Shown: piece by piece, positions 49,804 to 59,655 of the stretch | How the letters are laid out: each line of letters opens with the position of its first letter | How positions within the stretch are numbered: the first letter of the stretch is position 1 | Assembly (NCBI RefSeq): GCF_012932365.1 | Contig: NZ_JAAIIH010000001.1 | Coordinates: 558,001-622,000 of the forward strand | From: Bifidobacterium moraviense | GTDB taxonomy: Bacteria > Actinomycetota > Actinomycetes > Actinomycetales > Bifidobacteriaceae | Reading direction: 5' to 3' | Length of the DNA stretch: 64,000 bases | Notes under the pieces: generated by a model | What the model was told of the DNA's origin: nothing | The model's input: the letters and a program-made list of their open reading frames with translations, nothing else | Database searches by the model: none | Program-made: the position numbers and the translations under genes

Positions 49804-51264
49804 TCAGTCCAGCGCGGCCATGACGTTCCGGTAGTCGTCGGTCGGCGTCGCGTCGAACGGGTCGAGCAGCTCGCACTCCACGCGGTGCGGCGCGGTGAGC
49901 GCGACGTGAGTCCAGTCGCAGCTCCACTGGGCGCCGGCGCGCAGCGCCCTGGCCACGAACGCTCCGCGCAGCGCGGCGCGCGTGTCCTGCGGGGGCTCGT
50001 CCACGGCCCGCGTCACGCCGGCGTCGTCGATGAGACGGCGCAGCGACCCGTGGCGCTCCAGCGACGGCACCACGTTGCCGTTGGCGATGTCGTGATACGC
50101 CAGATCGAGCTGTTCGAGCCGTGCGAATCCGATGTCCGGGTGCCGGCGGGTCATCGCCTCCACGAACCGCCGCTTGGCGGCCCAGTCCACCCATCCGGCG
50201 AGGCTCATCCAGTCGCCGCACGCGATCGCCTCGAGCGCGGACTCCCACAGCTCCAGCACCTGCGCGGCGCCCGGCAGGATCGTCTCCGCGGCCGCGGCAT
50301 GGTCGGCCACGAACCGCTGCGCGGCGGCGAGGTAGATGCGCTGGACGTCGAGCGCCGTGCGATCGCGGCACACCGGCACGTCGTCGGCCAACGCCAGACG
50401 CGCCCGCCCGGACGGGTCGCGGCTCACCGCCTTGATGGCCGCGCCGGGATCGGCCAGCGCGCAGCCGGCGAACGGCGACATGCCGCCCGTGCGCCGATGC
50501 TCCTCGATGATGCACAGCACCAGATGCGTGGTGGCGAGCTTCATCCACGTGGCCACCTGAGAACGGTTGGAGTCGCCCACGATCACGTGCAGACGACGGA
50601 AGCGCTCGGCGTCCGCGTGCGGCTCGTCGCGCGTGTTGACCATGGGGCGCGACCTCGTGGTGGCGCTGGAGACGGCGTCGTCGAGGAAGTCGGCGCGCTG
50701 CGTGATCTGGAAGCCGTCGCGCGTGACGCGCCCGGCCCCGGAGAACAGCGGCCGGGTGACGAGGAACGGGATGAGCTCGCGTTCGATGACGTCGAGCGGG
50801 ACGGCGCGGCGCACCAGATAGTTCTCGTGGCAGCCGAACGAGTGGCCCTCGGAGTCGACGTTGTTCTTGAACACGTGCACCGTCGCGTCGGGGCCGTGGG
50901 TCTCGCGCAGCGTGCGCTGGGCGTCCATGGCGAGCCGCGCCATCACGCGCTCCCCCGCGGCGTCCTGCGCCAGCGCGTCCATGGGGTCGCGGGCCTCGGC
51001 CGTGGCGTATTCGGGGTGGGACCCGACGTCCAGATACAGGCGCGCCCCGTTGGCCAGATACGTGTTGGTGGACCGCGCGCGGGAGATGACCGGGCGGAAC
51101 ATCGTCATCGCCACCTGTCCGGCGTCGCAGGGCCTGGCGGTGCCGGTGACGGACACGCCGTACTCGGTCTCGATGCCGAAGATGCGCGAGAAGTCGTGGT
51201 CGTGCGCGCCGTGCGAGGGATCGTCCTCCGCGCCGGCGACGCGCTCCTGCCGCAGCTGCGGCAT
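49804..51264 (-). CDS. pafA: Pup-protein ligase PafA
   Basis: 486 residues. The carboxylate-amine ligase fold starts IFGIETEYGVSVTG, and LYLDVGSHPEYATAE carries the catalytic Asp. VHVFKNNVDSEGHSFGCHENYLV and MVNTRDEPHADAERFRRLHVIVGDSN match the ATP and Mg sites of the PafA/Dop family. PafA phosphorylates the C-terminal Glu of Pup and joins it to lysines of target proteins. The GIETEYG form and its place directly after pup distinguish it from Dop. Its ATG shares one base with the pup stop (TGATG). Confidence 0.96.
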   Translation of the reverse strand: MPQLRQERVAGAEDDPSHGAHDHDFSRIFGIETEYGVSVTGTARPCDAGQVAMTMFRPVISRARSTNTYLANGARLYLDVGSHPEYATAEARDPMDALAQDAAGERVMARLAMDAQRTLRETHGPDATVHVFKNNVDSEGHSFGCHENYLVRRAVPLDVIERELIPFLVTRPLFSGAGRVTRDGFQITQRADFLDDAVSSATTRSRPMVNTRDEPHADAERFRRLHVIVGDSNRSQVATWMKLATTHLVLCIIEEHRRTGGMSPFAGCALADPGAAIKAVSRDPSGRARLALADDVPVCRDRTALDVQRIYLAAAQRFVADHAAAAETILPGAAQVLELWESALEAIACGDWMSLAGWVDWAAKRRFVEAMTRRHPDIGFARLEQLDLAYHDIANGNVVPSLERHGSLRRLIDDAGVTRAVDEPPQDTRAALRGAFVARALRAGAQWSCDWTHVALTAPHRVECELLDPFDATPTDDYRNVMAALD

Positions 51265-51455
51265 CACTCGCCGCCCTTTTGGACGAACCGGTTGACGTAT
51301 TCCTCGGCGTTGGTCTCCAGCGTGGATTCGATGTCGTCCAGCACCGCGTCCAGATCGTCCATCTGGCCGGTGACGTCGGCGTCGACGCGCCCGAGGCCCT
51401 GGGATTCCTCCTCGGGGCCGGTCTGGCTCGTGATCCGATCCTGTTCCTGCGGCAT
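51264..51455 (-). CDS. pup: Prokaryotic ubiquitin-like protein Pup
   Basis: 63 residues, disordered acidic tag. The C-terminal half (DDLDAVLDDIESTLETNAEEYVNRFVQKGGE) has the conserved helix and ends Gly-Gly-Glu. Because Glu is encoded directly, no deamidation by Dop is needed before ligation. The start follows GGGAGG by six bases. pafA follows with a one-base overlap, and an inositol-monophosphatase-like gene lies 62 bases upstream. Confidence 0.97.
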   Translation of the reverse strand: MPQEQDRITSQTGPEEESQGLGRVDADVTGQMDDLDAVLDDIESTLETNAEEYVNRFVQKGGE

Positions 51456-51517
51456 GCATGCCTCCCTAGATTGTGATGCCTGACGATGCCCGCGCCCGCG
51501 TTCCGGGCGCCCCGGGC

Positions 51518-52348
51518 TCAGACGAGATACTGCTTGAGTTCCTCGGTGATCAGCCCGTTCGAGGCGACCACGTCGTTGTCGCGGTTCCAGTGGATCTCCT
51601 CGCCGTTCCACTGGCTCAGACGCCCCTGCGCCTCCCAGACGACCACCGCGCCGGCGGCCACCGCGGGAATGTCCCACGAATGCAGCTTCGGCTCGAAGTA
51701 GGCGTCGTAGGTGCCGTCCGCCACCTTGCACAGGTCGAGCGAGGCGGGCCCCACGCGCTTGACGTCCGCGGGCCTGCCGGCCATGGCGCTCACGGTCTCG
51801 AGCGCGTGCACGGACTCCTTGGGGAAGTACGACATGCCGAAGCTCACCACCGAGCCGTCCAGCGTGGGCGTGATGGACGGCATGGCCTTCTCGCGCTTCT
51901 CGCCGATGGGCGTCTTGCGGATGCGGATCGCGCCGTTGCCGCGCGCGGCCACGTAGGTGACGCCGAGCGCCGGGGCGTGCACGACGCCCACGATCGGCCG
52001 CGGCTCGCCCTCGGCGTTCACCTCGAACAGCGAGATCGTCACGGTCCACTCGGCCATGTTGCGCACGTAGTTGATGACGCCGTCGACGTGGCCCACGCAC
52101 CAGTAGCGCGCCCCGGGGCGCAGATCGCCGCCGGCGTCCTCCCAGAAGCCGTCGAACGGGTCCACGTGGATGAGACGGTTGCGGATGAACCGGATGAGCA
52201 GATCGTCCACCTCGGAGGTGAACTGGGAGCGGTCCTTGGGACGGTACATCATCTTGAGGTCATGCGGGTTCATCTGCTCCTGCAGGGCGTGCTTGCCCGC
52301 CTCGATGGCGACGTCCGCCGCCTTCAACGCCAGTGCTCGGCATTCCAT
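51518..52348 (-). CDS. Inositol-monophosphatase-family protein with altered metal site, inside the pupylation locus
   Basis: 276 residues, FIG superfamily fold. Recognisable pieces are FTSEVDDLLIRFIRNRL (helix with DxxxE-like contacts), VDPFDGFWEDAGGDL, the metal loop YWCVGHVDGVINYVRNM, and the C-terminal HSWDIPAVAAGAVVVWEAQG. The usual W-x-x-D-P-x-D-G-T loop reads W-C-V-G-H-V-D-G-V, so the first Asp ligand and the catalytic Thr are missing, while the second Asp and the WD motif remain. Weak activity, another substrate or a non-catalytic role are all possible. A GGAGGAGTG ribosome-binding site precedes ATG 52346-52348. It separates dop from pup. Confidence 0.85.
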   Translation of the reverse strand: MECRALALKAADVAIEAGKHALQEQMNPHDLKMMYRPKDRSQFTSEVDDLLIRFIRNRLIHVDPFDGFWEDAGGDLRPGARYWCVGHVDGVINYVRNMAEWTVTISLFEVNAEGEPRPIVGVVHAPALGVTYVAARGNGAIRIRKTPIGEKREKAMPSITPTLDGSVVSFGMSYFPKESVHALETVSAMAGRPADVKRVGPASLDLCKVADGTYDAYFEPKLHSWDIPAVAAGAVVVWEAQGRLSQWNGEEIHWNRDNDVVASNGLITEELKQYLV

Positions 52349-52491
52349 GGTGTTCACTCCTCCATCGTCGTAGCCTCGATGCCCGTCGCGCCGCGTCATG
52401 CGCCTTGCGCCTTGTCCGTGCGACGCCCGTCCTCCTGCGCCGGACGCGTTCCTTGAGCACATCATACGCTCGGGGCCCGCGCGGCCGAAGT

Positions 52492-54063
52492 TCACGAATG
52501 TAGCATGCCCAGCATCTCCACGGCCGTCCCGGCGTGGCTCAGCGCGTCGGCGCACGCCTCCCGGCCGAACGCGGCGGGGTCGGACATGTCGAAGGTGAAC
52601 GGCCCGCCCTGCGCGTCGCGCACGGTCAGATGCGTCCACGACGCGGCGATCGTCTCGGCGGGGAACCGGCGCACGACCTGCGCGCGCAGCCAGGCGCGCG
52701 TGTCCTCGGGCGGCTCGACCACGGCGTGGTCCACGCGCCCGGGATCCAGCACATGCTCGGTCAGACGCTCCATCCTGGAGAACAGCGAGGCACGCGGGTC
52801 CAGCGCCGCCCAGCCGAGGTCCAGCGCCCTGAGTCGCGCGTCGTCCCATGCCAGACCGCGCCGGGAGCGCAGCCGTTCCAGCAGCCGCCACTTGGCGAAC
52901 CATTCGATGCGTCCGGCCTCGCGCTCCAGCCCGGCGAGCCGTTCGGCGTCGTCGGCGTGGCGGATGGCGGCCACGTCGGCGAGCGCCTGCCCCCACATCG
53001 CCATCACGGACGTCGTGGAGCGGTCCGGCCATGCGGGCTCGCCGCGCGTGTCGGTGCCGTACGTCGCGGCCGCGGCCTCGTAGACGGCGGCGCGCAGACG
53101 CACCTGCATCATCCATGCCGTGGTCGTGCCGCCCGCGGCGAGCGCCAGCGGCGTCTCCAGCGTCAGGTCGTGCGAGACGAGGTGCATGGCGTCCACCGGG
53201 TCGGCGAGCTCGAGCGAGTCGCACAGGGCGTCCACGTCGAACCCGACCCCGTCGGCGTGCTCGAGCAGCCACAGCAGCATGCTGGTCGTGCCGAGCTTGA
53301 GCACCTGCGGGGTCTCCATGCGGTTGGCGTCGCCCACGATGACGTGCAGGCGGCGGAAGCGCTCCGAGACGGCGTGCGGCTCGTCGCGCGTGTTGATGAT
53401 CGGGCGTTCGAACGTGGTCTGCAGGCCCACCCGGGCATGGATGTAGTCGGCGCGCTGGCTCAGCTGGAATCCGGCGGTCTCGCTGCGCTCCCCCAGCCCC
53501 ACGCGTCCGGAGCCAGCGTAGATCTGGCGGCTCACGAAGTGCGCGGTCATGAGACGGACCACGCGGTCGAACGGCACGGACCGCTCCATGAGGTAGTTCT
53601 CGTGGGTGCCCCAGCAGGCGCCCTTGCCGTCCACGTTGTTGCGATGCAGCGCGATGGGCGTGCCCGTGGCCGCGCTCGCCCGCTCGGCGGCGGCCTGCAT
53701 GATCCGGTCGCCGGCATGGTCCCACGCCACGGCGTCGAACGGATCGCGCGTCTCGGGCGCCGAGTACTCGGGGTGCGCGTGGTCCACGTAGACGCGGGCG
53801 CCGTTGGCGGCGATGACGTTGGTGATGTTGAGCTGCGGCGCATCGGTGAGCATGTCCGGCCGGGCCGCGGCGCGTTCGAGCCGGTGCCCGCGCATGTCGT
53901 TGACGGGGTCCTCCTGCCGGTAGTCCCAGCGAATGTGGCGCGTGGCGGGCGTGGAGGCGCCGTCCACCACGTCGTAGGACAGCCTGACCGGGTTGAACCG
54001 GTCCGCCCCCGCCAGCGACACTCCGTACTCGGTCTCGGTGCCCATGATCCGCTTCACGCTCAT
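52492..54063 (-). CDS. dop: Pup deamidase/depupylase Dop
   Basis: 523 residues, paralogue of PafA. It begins MSVKRIMGTETEYGVSLAG; the GTETEYG form is typical of Dop. The nucleophilic Asp lies in ARVYVDHAHPEYSAPETRD, and ALHRNNVDGKGACWGTHENYLM with INTRDEPHAVSERFRRLHVIVGDANR form the nucleotide and metal sites. Dop removes Pup from substrates and, where Pup ends in Gln, deamidates it. Here Pup already ends in Glu, so depupylation is the likely task. GGGAGAC precedes the start; the arc gene ends 103 bases upstream. Confidence 0.96.
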   Translation of the reverse strand: MSVKRIMGTETEYGVSLAGADRFNPVRLSYDVVDGASTPATRHIRWDYRQEDPVNDMRGHRLERAAARPDMLTDAPQLNITNVIAANGARVYVDHAHPEYSAPETRDPFDAVAWDHAGDRIMQAAAERASAATGTPIALHRNNVDGKGACWGTHENYLMERSVPFDRVVRLMTAHFVSRQIYAGSGRVGLGERSETAGFQLSQRADYIHARVGLQTTFERPIINTRDEPHAVSERFRRLHVIVGDANRMETPQVLKLGTTSMLLWLLEHADGVGFDVDALCDSLELADPVDAMHLVSHDLTLETPLALAAGGTTTAWMMQVRLRAAVYEAAAATYGTDTRGEPAWPDRSTTSVMAMWGQALADVAAIRHADDAERLAGLEREAGRIEWFAKWRLLERLRSRRGLAWDDARLRALDLGWAALDPRASLFSRMERLTEHVLDPGRVDHAVVEPPEDTRAWLRAQVVRRFPAETIAASWTHLTVRDAQGGPFTFDMSDPAAFGREACADALSHAGTAVEMLGMLHS

Positions 54064-54166
54064 CGTCGCGTCTCCCTTCCTCGTGCGCCTTCGTCCCGCA
54101 TGTCCTTGTCCTCTTCGTCCTCTTCGTTCGTCTCGCGCCCGCGAGACGGCCCGTGCCGTCCCGGTG

Positions 54167-55753
54167 TTACCGTCTGACCGGCACGATGCGCGTGACGCGC
54201 CCGCCCTCGATGCCGGTGATGCGCGACCACTGCGCCGGGTCGGTGCTCGAGACGGCGTCGGCGGTTTCGCGGAACTCCTCGTCCGTCGCGTCGGCGAACA
54301 GCGCGGCGTCGAGCGCCACGTCCCGGCCGGAGGCGATGGACGACTTGACCGCGCGCGTCTTGGCGCGGTCGACGATGTTCCTCAGCGTGGCGCCGGAGAC
54401 CACGTCGGCGAAGTACACGGCGTTCCAGTCGCCGTTCTCCTGCCGCACGTCGCACACGTGGCGGCGCTCCTCGCGCGCGAACACGTCGCGCGTCACGGCA
54501 TCCACGAGCGAGGCGCGGTCGAGGCCGTCGGCGAGCGGCAGGTCCTCGGTCACGTAGTGGCACAGGATCGAGGCGGCCTGGGCGGCGTCCGGCCGGTCGA
54601 TGCGGATCTTCACGTCGAGGCGTCCGGGACGCAGCACCGCCGGGTCGATCATGTCCACGCGGTTCGAGGCGCCGATCACGATGACGTTGTCGAGACTCTC
54701 CACGCCGTCGAGCTCGGCGAGGAACTGCGGCACGATCGTGGTCTCCACGTCGGACGAGACGCCGGTGCCGCGGGTGCGCAGCAGCGAGTCCATCTCGTCG
54801 ATGAACACGATGACGGGACGGCCGTCCGCGGCGCGCTCGCGGGCGCGGGCGAAGATGAGGCGGATCAGGCGCTCGGACTCGCCCACGTACTTGTTGAGCA
54901 GCTCCGGCCCCTTGACGGACAGGAACACGCCGTCCACGCCGGGCTCCGCGTCCGACAGGCTGTGCGCCACGGCCTTGGCGATCATGGTCTTGCCGTTGCC
55001 GGGCGGACCGTACAGCAGCACGCCCTTGGGCGGGCGCAGGTCGTAGCGGCGGAACAGCGCGCGGTGGCGGAACGGCAGCTGCACGGCGTCGCGGATGCGT
55101 CCGATCTGCTCGGCGAGGCCGCCGATGTCGTCGAACGTGACGTCCGGCGTCTCCTCGAGCACCAGATCCGCGTCGTTCTCCGGCGGCAGCAGCTCGAGCG
55201 CCATGAGGTTGCCGGCGTCCACGGTCACCCGGTCGCCGCGGCGCACGGCCGCGGTGGTCAGCGCCGAGGAGCGACGCACGATGCTCAGCGTCCCCGACTG
55301 GTCGCGCACGATGAGCCGCGCGGCGTCCAGCGGCTGGTCCACCACGCGCACCGGGCCGGTCGCGGGGGTTTCGCGCGCCTCCACGAGCACCAGGTTCTCG
55401 TTGAGCAGCACGCTCTGTCCACACGCGAGGCGCGCGGCGTTGACCGTGGGGGCCACCGGCACGATCATGTGCCGGGAGCCGTTGATCACCTCGGCGCTGG
55501 CGTGCTGCACGCCGTCGTCGTCCACGGTGACCTGATCGACCCGCACCATCGTGGCGAACGTCTTGGGCGGCTGCGCCAGCTGGGCGAGCTGCGTCTTGGC
55601 CTTGCCGAGCTCCTGGCTGGCGCGTGTCAGCGCCCGCGCCAGCGCGTGGTTCTTGTCCCGCAGCCGGTCCAGCTGCTCGGCAAGCTCGTCCACGGTCGTG
55701 CCGTCCGCATGGGATCCACCGCGGGATGCATCGTCGAAGCCGACGTCGCCCAT
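54167..55753 (-). CDS. arc: ARC (Mpa-like) AAA+ ATPase of the pupylation system
   Basis: 528 residues. An N-terminal coiled coil ([33 protein letters not shown]), two OB domains (about 70-190), one AAA module with [18 protein letters not shown] and [18 protein letters not shown], and a helical C-terminus. In mycobacteria Mpa recognises pupylated proteins by its coiled coil and docks to the 20S proteasome by a C-terminal GQYL. Here the protein ends RIVPVRR, without that motif, which agrees with lack of a proteasome in bifidobacteria. Partner protease or unfolding-only role unknown. ATG 55751-55753 follows AGGA. Confidence 0.95.
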   Translation of the reverse strand: MGDVGFDDASRGGSHADGTTVDELAEQLDRLRDKNHALARALTRASQELGKAKTQLAQLAQPPKTFATMVRVDQVTVDDDGVQHASAEVINGSRHMIVPVAPTVNAARLACGQSVLLNENLVLVEARETPATGPVRVVDQPLDAARLIVRDQSGTLSIVRRSSALTTAAVRRGDRVTVDAGNLMALELLPPENDADLVLEETPDVTFDDIGGLAEQIGRIRDAVQLPFRHRALFRRYDLRPPKGVLLYGPPGNGKTMIAKAVAHSLSDAEPGVDGVFLSVKGPELLNKYVGESERLIRLIFARARERAADGRPVIVFIDEMDSLLRTRGTGVSSDVETTIVPQFLAELDGVESLDNVIVIGASNRVDMIDPAVLRPGRLDVKIRIDRPDAAQAASILCHYVTEDLPLADGLDRASLVDAVTRDVFAREERRHVCDVRQENGDWNAVYFADVVSGATLRNIVDRAKTRAVKSSIASGRDVALDAALFADATDEEFRETADAVSSTDPAQWSRITGIEGGRVTRIVPVRR

Positions 55754-55802
55754 CGTCCTGTTCCGCCCTTCGTATAGTCCGTTCGCGTCATCCGTTCCGC
55801 CG

Positions 55803-56480
55803 TCACGCGTCGTCGCCGTCGTTCGCGGCGCCGTTGCGGCGTCCGATGACCACACTACGCACTTTGCGTCCGATCCACACCGCGATGACCACGACCACGG
55901 CGGCGATCACCACGTCCTCGAACACGCCGAGCGCGCCCTGGATGGCGCACCACCGCGAGCCGAGCCCGTAGCCCACGGAGATGAGGACGGTGTTCCACAC
56001 GGCCGAGCCGAGCGCGGTCCATCCGGTGAAGCGGGCAAAGCCCATGCCGTTGAGGCCAGCGGGAATGGAGATGAGCGAGCGGACCACGGGAATCACGCGT
56101 CCCACGAGCACCGACCACGTGCCGTACCTGGTGAACCAGCCGTCCGCCCTGGCGATGTCATGCCTGCTCACGCCGGGGATCACGTCCGCGGCGCGCTGGA
56201 TGCGGTGCAGGCCCACCCACCGCGCGATGCCGTACAGCGCCCATGCGCCGGCCACGGAGCCGGCCGTGGCCCAGACGATGGCGGAGACCAGCGGGAACAG
56301 CCCCCGCGAGGCGCTGAACCCGGCCAGCGGCAGGATCACCTCGCTGGGAATGGGCGGGAAGATGGATTCGAGGGCGATGGCGAGTCCCACGCCGAGGCCG
56401 CCGACCTGTTCCATGAGCCAGACGAGCCAGTCGGTGACGGAGGCGATGAGACCGGTGCCGGTGGAGCAAACTTCATGCAT
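55803..56480 (-). CDS. DedA-family membrane protein
   Basis: 225 residues with four to six hydrophobic segments. The family motif lies in ALESIFPPIPSEVILPLAGFSA (about 37-58), followed by GSVAGAWALYGIARWVG, GRVIPVVRSLISIPAGLNGM with the functional Arg residues, and a last helix VVIAAVVVVIAVWIG. DedA/DTT proteins move phospholipids or undecaprenyl phosphate across the membrane; the exact lipid is not predictable. It is divergent from serB with only 37 bases between starts. Confidence 0.92.
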   Translation of the reverse strand: MHEVCSTGTGLIASVTDWLVWLMEQVGGLGVGLAIALESIFPPIPSEVILPLAGFSASRGLFPLVSAIVWATAGSVAGAWALYGIARWVGLHRIQRAADVIPGVSRHDIARADGWFTRYGTWSVLVGRVIPVVRSLISIPAGLNGMGFARFTGWTALGSAVWNTVLISVGYGLGSRWCAIQGALGVFEDVVIAAVVVVIAVWIGRKVRSVVIGRRNGAANDGDDA

Positions 56481-56517
56481 CCGGCCATTGTCCCAAGGTT
56501 TTCCGACAATCGGGGTC

Positions 56518-57210
56518 ATGTCCGACGAAACTTTGCAAGCCCTTGAAACCTCTACGCCCGCGGCGAACGCGCCGACGCTGTCCCGGCCGGGACTGCTGGT
56601 GATGGACGTGGACTCCACGCTCATCGACGAGGAGGTCATCGACGAGCTCGGCGAGGCCGCCGGCTGCGGCGAGCGGATCGCCGAGGTGACCGAGCGCGCG
56701 ATGCGCGGCGAACTGGAGTTCTGCGATGCGCTGCGCGCCCGCGTCGCGCTGCTGAAGGGCCTCCCCGTCTCAGTATTCGATACGGTCTATGAACATTTGC
56801 ATTTCACGAACGGCGCGCTCGCGCTGATCGACGAGCTGCACGCGCACGGCTGGAAGGTGGGCGTGGTCTCGGGCGGATTCCACGAGGTGGTGGACCGGCT
56901 CGCCGCCGACGCGCGCATCGACTACTGGCTGGCGAACCGGCTGGGCGTGGCCGACGGCGCGCTCACCGGCGAGGTGCTGGGCGACATCGTGTGCAAGACC
57001 GTCAAGCTGCACGCGCTGCAGCAGTGGGCGAAGCGCGACGGCATCCCCATGGACCAGACCGTGGCCGTGGGCGACGGCGCCAACGACATTCCGATGATCC
57101 AGGCCGCGGGTCTCGGCATCGCGTTCTGCGCCAAGCCGAAGACCCAACTGGCCGCGCCCGAGGCGATCAACGAGCGCGACCTGACGAAGGTGCTCGACTT
57201 CCTGTCCTAG
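56518..57210 (+). CDS. serB: Phosphoserine phosphatase
   Basis: 230 residues, HAD fold. The nucleophile motif is VMDVDSTLIDEEVIDELG (DxDST), motif II is VGVVSGGFHEVVD and motif III-IV is VAVGDGANDIPMIQAAGLGIAF. It dephosphorylates phosphoserine in the last step of serine synthesis. The N-terminal ~25 residues before the HAD domain are short, so no ACT domain is present. A GGGG stretch precedes ATG 56518. Confidence 0.94.
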   Translation: MSDETLQALETSTPAANAPTLSRPGLLVMDVDSTLIDEEVIDELGEAAGCGERIAEVTERAMRGELEFCDALRARVALLKGLPVSVFDTVYEHLHFTNGALALIDELHAHGWKVGVVSGGFHEVVDRLAADARIDYWLANRLGVADGALTGEVLGDIVCKTVKLHALQQWAKRDGIPMDQTVAVGDGANDIPMIQAAGLGIAFCAKPKTQLAAPEAINERDLTKVLDFLS

Positions 57211-57260
57211 GCCCGCCGGATCAACGCCGCCCACATCGGGCGATCAATCATGCCGGACAC

Positions 57261-57797
57261 TCACGCCACCAGACGGGTGCCGGCATAGTCCAGCGTGTAT
57301 ACGCATCGCCCATGCGCGCCGTCCTCATCGGCCGTCAGAATGCGTTCGCGTCCGTGGAATGACTCAGGACACCATGGTCCCGGGAAACCGGACTGATCGT
57401 TGACGTAAACGAGGCCGTCGGCCTCATAGCGCGCCGGGCCGCGGAACGGATGCGATGCGTCGCACAGGCGCAGCGCCCGACGGAGGAACGCGTAGACACG
57501 CCGGGAATCGTCAATGCCCTTCCCTGGTTCCTTCCCCGGGTCCGCCATGCCGCCGGCATAGACCATCGACCACACCGGCGCTCCTTCGAATAGAACGGTT
57601 TCCTGACCGGCGAACCGCCGCGAGCCGAAGTACACGTCACGATACAGCCACGGTCCCTCGCGGTATTCCAGCTGACGCGAACCGTCGAGCGCCGGAACCG
57701 CCTCGGCCGCGGCACCCGCGTCCTCGGCGCCGTAGGTGGCGCGTTTCGCCGCAACTAGGAACGGGATCAGCCCGTCCTGCGGAACATCACCGGTCAT
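57261..57797 (-). CDS. DUF5680-like small soluble protein
   Basis: 178 residues. LIPFLVAAKRATYGAEDAGAA at the N-terminus, SRQLEYREGPWLYRDVYFGSRRFAGQETV in the middle and PVWSMVYAGGM match the DUF5680 pattern by eye. Members are soluble and uncharacterised. It is on the same strand as fmt with 16 bases between the genes. Start ATG 57797, weak ribosome-binding site. Confidence 0.75.
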   Translation of the reverse strand: MTGDVPQDGLIPFLVAAKRATYGAEDAGAAAEAVPALDGSRQLEYREGPWLYRDVYFGSRRFAGQETVLFEGAPVWSMVYAGGMADPGKEPGKGIDDSRRVYAFLRRALRLCDASHPFRGPARYEADGLVYVNDQSGFPGPWCPESFHGRERILTADEDGAHGRCVYTLDYAGTRLVA

Positions 57798-57813
57798 GAT
57801 GCGGCGGACGGGC

Positions 57814-58791
57814 TCAGGCGAGACGGGCCTCGGCCGTCAGGCGTGCGCCGCGAGCCCAGTCGGCGGCGCGCATGGCCTTCTTGCCCTGCGCCTTGACCTG
57901 CAGCAGCTCCAGCGGATCGGTGGCCGTGCCCACCCACACGTTGCGCTTGCCGGCCTTCAGCTCGCCGGGCTTCAGGTCCGTAGGCGCATGCGGCTGCTCG
58001 GCAGGCACGACCGGACGCGCCTCGAGCACGTGCAGCGTGGCCGGCTCGGCGCCCTCCGTTTTTCCCTCGGCGTACAGTTCGCACCATGCGCCGGGATTGG
58101 GCGTGCAGGCGCGGATCTGCCGGTCGGCGGCGAACACGGGCACGTCAAAGCGGATGTGCGCGTCCTCCACGCTGATCTTGGCGGCCACCTCGAAGGCGCC
58201 GGGCTGCTGATCCACCGGCGCGATGCGGCCCTCGGCCATCGCCTCGAGCGCGGCGGCGAGCACGTGGGAGCCGTCCTCGGCCAGCCGCATGAGCAGTTCG
58301 CCGCTGGTCTCGTGAGCGCCGATCTCCACCGTGGACTGGGCGAGGATGGGACCGGCGTCCATCTGGCGGGTGATGCGGAACACGGTCGCGCCGGTCACTT
58401 CGTCGCCGGCCCAGATCGCGCGCTGCACGGGAGCCGCGCCGCGCCACTGCGGCAGCAGCGAGAAGTGCAGGTTGTACCAGCCGAGCGGCAGCGCGTCCAG
58501 CACGCGCTGCCTGAGGATCTTGCCGTAGGCGACCACGGCGGCCGCCTCGGCGCCGGTGTTCTTGAGCTCGTCAACGAACTCGGGTGCTGCCGGATCGGAC
58601 TCGATGACCGGAATGCCAAGCTCGACGGCCGCGCGCTTGACCGGATTGGCCACGAGACGCCGGCCGCGGCCGGTGGGGGCGTCGGGTCGGGTGAGCACGG
58701 CGACGACTTTGAAATGCTCCGCATCCGCGGCCAGCGCCTTGAGCGAAGGCACGGCGACCTCGGGGGAACCTGCAAACAGAATCTTCAGCAT
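57814..58791 (-). CDS. fmt: Methionyl-tRNA formyltransferase
   Basis: 325 residues. The formyl-folate site is [31 protein letters not shown] with the catalytic Asn/His/Asp set, and [20 protein letters not shown] is the Rossmann start. The C-terminal OB-like domain binds initiator tRNA ([17 protein letters not shown]). It formylates Met-tRNAi for translation start. GGTGGAGGA is directly before the ATG. No def gene is adjacent. Confidence 0.96.
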   Translation of the reverse strand: MLKILFAGSPEVAVPSLKALAADAEHFKVVAVLTRPDAPTGRGRRLVANPVKRAAVELGIPVIESDPAAPEFVDELKNTGAEAAAVVAYGKILRQRVLDALPLGWYNLHFSLLPQWRGAAPVQRAIWAGDEVTGATVFRITRQMDAGPILAQSTVEIGAHETSGELLMRLAEDGSHVLAAALEAMAEGRIAPVDQQPGAFEVAAKISVEDAHIRFDVPVFAADRQIRACTPNPGAWCELYAEGKTEGAEPATLHVLEARPVVPAEQPHAPTDLKPGELKAGKRNVWVGTATDPLELLQVKAQGKKAMRAADWARGARLTAEARLA

Positions 58792-58828
58792 TCCTCCACC
58801 ATAACGCATGCGCCCCGCGCGCATGCCG

Positions 58829-58865
58829 CTGGGCTGTCCGGCAGCCACGCTGCCGGACAGCCCAG
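58829..58865 (-). terminator. Hairpin terminator after the HAD hydrolase gene
   Basis: Perfect 17-bp inverted repeat (CTGGGCTGTCCGGCAGC and complement) with a 3-base loop, 8 bases after the stop of the gene at 58874. No clear U-tract. Confidence 0.75.
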
Positions 58866-58873
58866 TGCAACGC

Positions 58874-59581
58874 CTACCTGACGGCGGGAATGCCCACGCC
58901 CGCATCGATGAGCAGCGCGCGCAGCCTGTACGGGTCGGTGAACCTGACGCCGCGGATGCCGGCCGAATTCGCACCCACGATGTTCATCGCCTTGTCGTCC
59001 ACGAACACCGCGCCGGACGCCTCGATGCCGAACTCCTTCAGGGCGTACTCGTAGATGTCCGTGTGCGGCTTGCGCAGGCCGATCGGCCCGGAGACCACCT
59101 TGCCGTCGAGCGTGTGCAGGATCGGGTAGCCCTCCCACGCGATCGGGAACAGCTCGGCGGACCAGTTCGACAGGCCCCACACGCCCACGCCGGCGGCCCT
59201 GAGGTCCTCGATGAGCTTGCGGGCGCCGGGCACCGCACCGCCCAGAGAGTCCACGAAGTTCGCATCGTAGTAGCGGATCATCTCGGCCGCGCGTTCGCCG
59301 CGGTTGGCGAGCACCCACGCCTCGGCCTCCGCGCAGCTCGCGCCGCCGTCCATGAGGTCGGACGCCGAGTACAGGCCGGAGTTCGCGTCGTCGAGGAACC
59401 AGTCGATGCTCTCGCGCGAGTAGCGGCCCACCATCGCGTTGCCCGGGTCCCAGTAGACCAGCACGTTGCCGAAGTCGAAGATCACGTCCGTGATCGGCTT
59501 GCCTGCCGCCGCTGCCGCATTGCCGTCCGCGACCAGCACGTCCGCCGCCATCTCGGGCTCTCCCGGCCATCCCTTTGCCAT
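58874..59581 (-). CDS. HAD-superfamily hydrolase
   Basis: 235 residues. Motif I is [15 protein letters not shown], a variant with Gly after Phe and Asn for the usual second Asp; motif II is GLSNWSAE, and [13 protein letters not shown] holds the Lys and [13 protein letters not shown] motif IV. The FDFGNVL start is typical of YihX/FMN-phosphatase-like HAD enzymes. Substrate unknown. AAAGGAC precedes the ATG, and the 5' region contains one arm of the inverted-repeat element. Confidence 0.88.
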   Translation of the reverse strand: MAKGWPGEPEMAADVLVADGNAAAAAGKPITDVIFDFGNVLVYWDPGNAMVGRYSRESIDWFLDDANSGLYSASDLMDGGASCAEAEAWVLANRGERAAEMIRYYDANFVDSLGGAVPGARKLIEDLRAAGVGVWGLSNWSAELFPIAWEGYPILHTLDGKVVSGPIGLRKPHTDIYEYALKEFGIEASGAVFVDDKAMNIVGANSAGIRGVRFTDPYRLRALLIDAGVGIPAVR

Positions 59582-59655
59582 GATGCACGTCCTTTCCTGC
59601 TGCCGATTGTCTCTGCGGTTTCATCGAATCACGGCAGCGCGACGACCGGCCGTCG

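Noticed and set aside
51518..52348. Frameshift explaining the altered phosphatase motif
   Set aside because: The frame is open from a good ribosome-binding site to the stop and conserved pieces on both sides of the motif are in the same frame, so the changes are substitutions.
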